DNA of 64,000 nt. It comes from Bacteroidota bacterium (lineage in GTDB: Bacteria > Bacteroidota > Bacteroidia > Bacteroidales > Bacteroidaceae). Positions 61,195 through 64,000 of the stretch are shown one piece after another (within the stretch, counting starts at the first letter, position 1; every line of letters begins with the position of its first letter). The translations under genes were made by a program, and so were the position numbers. The notes beneath the pieces were generated by a model. It did no database searches, was not told the origin of the DNA, and worked only from the letters and a program-made list of their open reading frames with translations. Where the stretch lies: the NCBI GenBank assembly GCA_023426145.1, contig JAFABG010000034.1:1-64000 (forward strand), in the 5' to 3' direction.

Positions 61195-61475
61195 AAGATC
61201 TTAGCATTGCGTTAATACATGTTATAAATACAAATGTAAGGTATAAATTGTTTATTCGGAAAAAAATAATATAAAAAAGCTCGTATTTAGAAAAAACGTG
61301 ATTTATTCTTTTCTAATCGGGTGCGTACACAAGTGTTATAATAGGCATACGCGGCATATTATTCTCTTTAAAAGTCTGTATGCCTCTTTCATATTCCAGA
61401 AAAAAATGCGAAATTTGCAACGCCTTTAAAGTTTGATATGAAACTTACTAACACCTTTAAATAAAAACAAAGAAA

Positions 61476-63122
61476 ATGACAAAAAGTGCATTGCAAATTG
61501 CAAGGGCTGCATATCAGCCCAAACTTCCCAAGGCATTGGCTTCAGGAGCTGTTAAAGCCATTGCTGGAGAGGCGACACAATCTGTTGCCGATCAGGAAGC
61601 TATTAAAGCATTATTCCCTAATACTTATGGAATGCCGTTGATTACTTTTGAAGCTGGTGAAGCAGTTGAAACTCCTTCGTTGAATGTTGGCGTGATTCTG
61701 TCGGGCGGACAAGCTCCAGGCGGTCACAATGTAATTTCCGGGCTGTTTGATGGGCTCAAAAAATTAAATATAGATAATAAGCTATATGGCTTTATTTTAG
61801 GGCCTGGGGGACTAGTAGACCATAATTATATGGAATTGACTGCTGATATTATTGATGAATATCGTAATACCGGTGGTTTTGATATCATTGGTTCTGGACG
61901 AACAAAACTAGAAGAAGAAAGCCAGTTTGAGAAAGGATTGGAAATCATTAAGCAACTTAATATTAAAGCTTTGGTAATTATTGGTGGAGACGATTCTAAC
62001 ACCAATGCTTGTGTATTAGCTGAATATTATGCGGCTAAAAAATATGGGGTACAAGTTATAGGTTGCCCTAAAACCATTGATGGTGATCTTAAAAATGAGA
62101 TGATTGAGACTTCATTTGGTTTCGATACGGCTTGTAAGACTTATGCTGAAGTGATTGGCAATATTCAACGTGACTGTAATTCAGCTCGTAAATATTGGCA
62201 TTTTATTAAGTTAATGGGGCGTTCTGCTTCTCACATAGCCTTGGAATGTGCGTTGCAAGTTCAGCCTAATGTTTGTATCGTTTCTGAAGAGATCGAAGCG
62301 AAAGATATGTCTTTGGATGATGTGGTTACTTCTATAGCTAAAGTTGTGGCTGAACGTGCTGCACAAGGACATAATTTTGGAACAGTGTTGATCCCTGAAG
62401 GTTTGGTAGAATTTATCCCAGCTATGAAACGCTTGATCGAAGAGTTGAATGACTTCCTTGCAGTTAATGCAGTTGAATTCTCTCAGATCAAGAAGTCTCA
62501 TCAGCGTGATTACATCATTCGTAAACTATCTGCTGAAAACGCTGCAATTTATGCAAGCCTCCCTGAAGGAGTTGCTCGTCAATTGACATTGGATCGTGAT
62601 CCTCATGGAAATGTTCAGGTTTCAATGATTGAAACAGAAAAGCTCTTGTCTGATATGGTGGCAACAAAATTGGCAGTATGGAAAGAAGAAGGTAAGTTTG
62701 TTGGTAAATTTGCTTCTCAACATCACTTCTTTGGTTATGAGGGACGCTGTGCTGCCCCTTCTAATTTTGATGCGGATTACTGTTATTCATTAGGGTATAC
62801 TGCTTCTGTACTGATTGCTGATGGAAAAACAGGTTATATGTCTTCTGTTCGTAATACAACTGCTCCTGCTTCTGAATGGATAGCAGGTGGAGTGCCCATC
62901 ACTATGATGATGAACATGGAACGTCGTCATGGAGAAATGAAGCCGGTTATTCAAAAAGCATTGGTTAAACTCAATGGTGCTCCTTTCCAAGCTTTTGTTG
63001 CACAACGTGATCGTTGGGCTATTGAAACAGACTATGTATATCCGGGTCCGATTCAATATTTTGGACCTACAGAAGTTTGCGATCAGCCAACTAAAACTTT
63101 ACAGTTAGAACAAGGAAAATAA
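61476..63122 (+). CDS. pfp: Pyrophosphate-dependent 6-phosphofructokinase
   Basis: Phosphorylates fructose 6-phosphate reversibly using PPi. The 548-residue protein is the long PFP type. Diagnostic residues are GGDDS at 170-174 (ATP enzymes have GGDGS) and PKTIDGDLKN, whose Lys and Asp favour pyrophosphate. A weak promoter, TTTC with GAAATTTG at 61410-61417, lies 60 bases upstream. It is the single glycolytic gene in the window. Confidence 0.95.
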   Translation: MTKSALQIARAAYQPKLPKALASGAVKAIAGEATQSVADQEAIKALFPNTYGMPLITFEAGEAVETPSLNVGVILSGGQAPGGHNVISGLFDGLKKLNIDNKLYGFILGPGGLVDHNYMELTADIIDEYRNTGGFDIIGSGRTKLEEESQFEKGLEIIKQLNIKALVIIGGDDSNTNACVLAEYYAAKKYGVQVIGCPKTIDGDLKNEMIETSFGFDTACKTYAEVIGNIQRDCNSARKYWHFIKLMGRSASHIALECALQVQPNVCIVSEEIEAKDMSLDDVVTSIAKVVAERAAQGHNFGTVLIPEGLVEFIPAMKRLIEELNDFLAVNAVEFSQIKKSHQRDYIIRKLSAENAAIYASLPEGVARQLTLDRDPHGNVQVSMIETEKLLSDMVATKLAVWKEEGKFVGKFASQHHFFGYEGRCAAPSNFDADYCYSLGYTASVLIADGKTGYMSSVRNTTAPASEWIAGGVPITMMMNMERRHGEMKPVIQKALVKLNGAPFQAFVAQRDRWAIETDYVYPGPIQYFGPTEVCDQPTKTLQLEQGK

Positions 63123-63137
63123 GCGTTAATTTATATT

Positions 63138-63190
63138 CGGTGAATGGGAACTTCTATCCGGTACATCCGGTAGGATTCTGTTCACCGTTT
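63138..63190 (+). terminator. Putative terminator after pfp
   Basis: CGGTGAA at 63138-63144 pairs with TTCACCG at 63181-63187, a T-rich stretch follows, and a TCCGG word repeats within the loop. The loop is long (36 bases), so the call is only likely. Confidence 0.5.
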
Positions 63191-63246
63191 ATATTTTGCT
63201 TCTTGTTCTTTTTTTCACCATTCATCGTTTAGCGTTGAAATAAATA

Positions 63247-64000
63247 ATGCCATCACGTAATAATCCCATTTCTGTAGTTCAGAAGAAAAAGACTGTTTCT
63301 ACTACTCGAAAAAAAAGAACGGTCTCTACAAAATCTTCACGTATCTCAAAAAAGGTACAGAAAAAACATATACAGACTATCCCTAATTGGCTACGCAATA
63401 TTCTTGCCATGTTTATTGTCGGTTGTTTTGCTATTGCATTTTATTATTTCTTTATTCGGCCTTATGCCTACAGATGGAAGCCTTGTAGTGGCATTAAACA
63501 ATATGGTGTGTGTATTCCTTCTGGCTATGATATCCATGGCATTGATATCTCACATTATCAAGGAAAAATAGACTGGGCAAAGCTTTTGCAAAATAAGCAA
63601 ACGGTGACCCCATTACATTTTATATTTATGAAAGCAACCGAGGGAGGTGATCATAGTGATACTACATTTATTGCAAATTTTGCTAATGCACGTAGCTATG
63701 GATTTATTCGAGGAGCTTATCATTTTTATATTCCAGGTACAGATGCGCTTAAACAAGCCAATTTTTTTATTCGTACCGTTAAGTTGGATTCTGGTGATCT
63801 TCCTCCAGTACTCGATGTGGAAATCACTGGGCGCAAAAAAAAGAAAGAACTACAACAGGGCATTAAGCGTTGGCTAGATCGAATTGAATCCCATTATGGG
63901 GTAAAGCCCATTCTTTATACCTCTTATAAATTCAAAACCCGTTATTTGGATGACTCTATTTTTAATGCGTACCCTTATTGGATTGCTCATTACTATGTTG
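63247..64000 (+). CDS. GH25 lysozyme-like muramidase (N-terminal part, runs off the window)
   Basis: At least 251 residues, open at the right edge. The first 55 residues are strongly basic and Lys/Ser/Thr-rich. A membrane helix (about 56-78, ILAMFIVGCFAIAFYYFF) follows, so it is a signal-anchored protein facing the periplasm. The catalytic domain begins at about 97 with HGIDISHYQGKIDWAKL, and PPVLDVEITG supplies the acidic DxE pair. It should cut the glycan backbone of peptidoglycan. The end of the gene is not in the window. Confidence 0.9.
   Translation, partial: MPSRNNPISVVQKKKTVSTTRKKRTVSTKSSRISKKVQKKHIQTIPNWLRNILAMFIVGCFAIAFYYFFIRPYAYRWKPCSGIKQYGVCIPSGYDIHGIDISHYQGKIDWAKLLQNKQTVTPLHFIFMKATEGGDHSDTTFIANFANARSYGFIRGAYHFYIPGTDALKQANFFIRTVKLDSGDLPPVLDVEITGRKKKKELQQGIKRWLDRIESHYGVKPILYTSYKFKTRYLDDSIFNAYPYWIAHYYV

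Noticed and set aside
1..64000. Integrative element, prophage or polysaccharide utilisation locus.
   Set aside because: No integrase, phage structural gene, relaxase, SusC/SusD pair or tRNA was recognised. The only mobile sequence is the insertion sequence end at the left edge.

Overview
The window is an AT-rich chromosomal segment from a member of the Bacteroidales, most likely a Bacteroides or close relative. The evidence is the gene content (NigD-like, fimbrillin, DUF3244 and DUF4369 proteins, two S46 dipeptidyl peptidases, an anaerobic sulfatase maturase, pyrophosphate-dependent phosphofructokinase, a stand-alone MetH activation domain) and repeated promoter motifs of the Bacteroides type (TTTG, about 20 bases, then TAnnTTTG). 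I saw no tRNA, rRNA, CRISPR array, prophage or polysaccharide utilisation locus.

Layout. 1-123: the right end of an insertion sequence, probably IS982 family. 207-5462: NigD-like lipoprotein, Yip1 membrane protein, smpB, metH without its activation domain, and a nitroreductase. 5550-7570 (minus): udk and an MltF-type lytic transglycosylase. 7672-10021: Dabb protein and dsbD. 10506-12959: fimbrillin/FISUMP surface protein and a thioesterase. 12989-17562: histidine leader-peptide attenuator followed by hisGDCB. 17583-19508: nadE. 19639-20787: perR with an upstream PerR box, then rubrerythrin. 20821-23849: nitroreductase, two thioredoxin-fold proteins, a glycosyltransferase and a HicB-like small protein. 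23918-29516 (minus): DPP11 and DPP7 peptidases and anSME. 29678-32759: DUF4369 lipoprotein, a transmembrane TPR-HTH regulator and a DUF3244 protein. 32963-37953: acyltransferase and sbcDC. 38050-42210 (minus): ECF sigma factor with a membrane partner, then the operon DPM1-like glycosyltransferase, pyrC, MetH activation domain. 42372-53609: mfd, ygiQ, two small proteins, a periplasmic amidase-like protein and a degenerate NagB domain fused to a PIG-L deacetylase. 53746-58941: omega-amidase, acyltransferase, a small unknown, an iron alcohol dehydrogenase and a CMD-cupin protein divergent from an AraC regulator. 58978-64000: patatin/outer-membrane barrel protein, pfp and the start of a GH25 lysozyme.

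How it fits together. Methionine synthase is encoded in two pieces about 34 kb apart. Histidine synthesis appears to be controlled by translation-coupled attenuation, and the sequence supplies a leader ORF, an antiterminator and a terminator. Peroxide defence (perR, rubrerythrin) is controlled by a box that appears to lie just downstream of the predicted perR transcription start. The two S46 peptidases carry opposite specificity residues and should together release acidic and hydrophobic dipeptides. Most of the remaining genes are core housekeeping or envelope functions.
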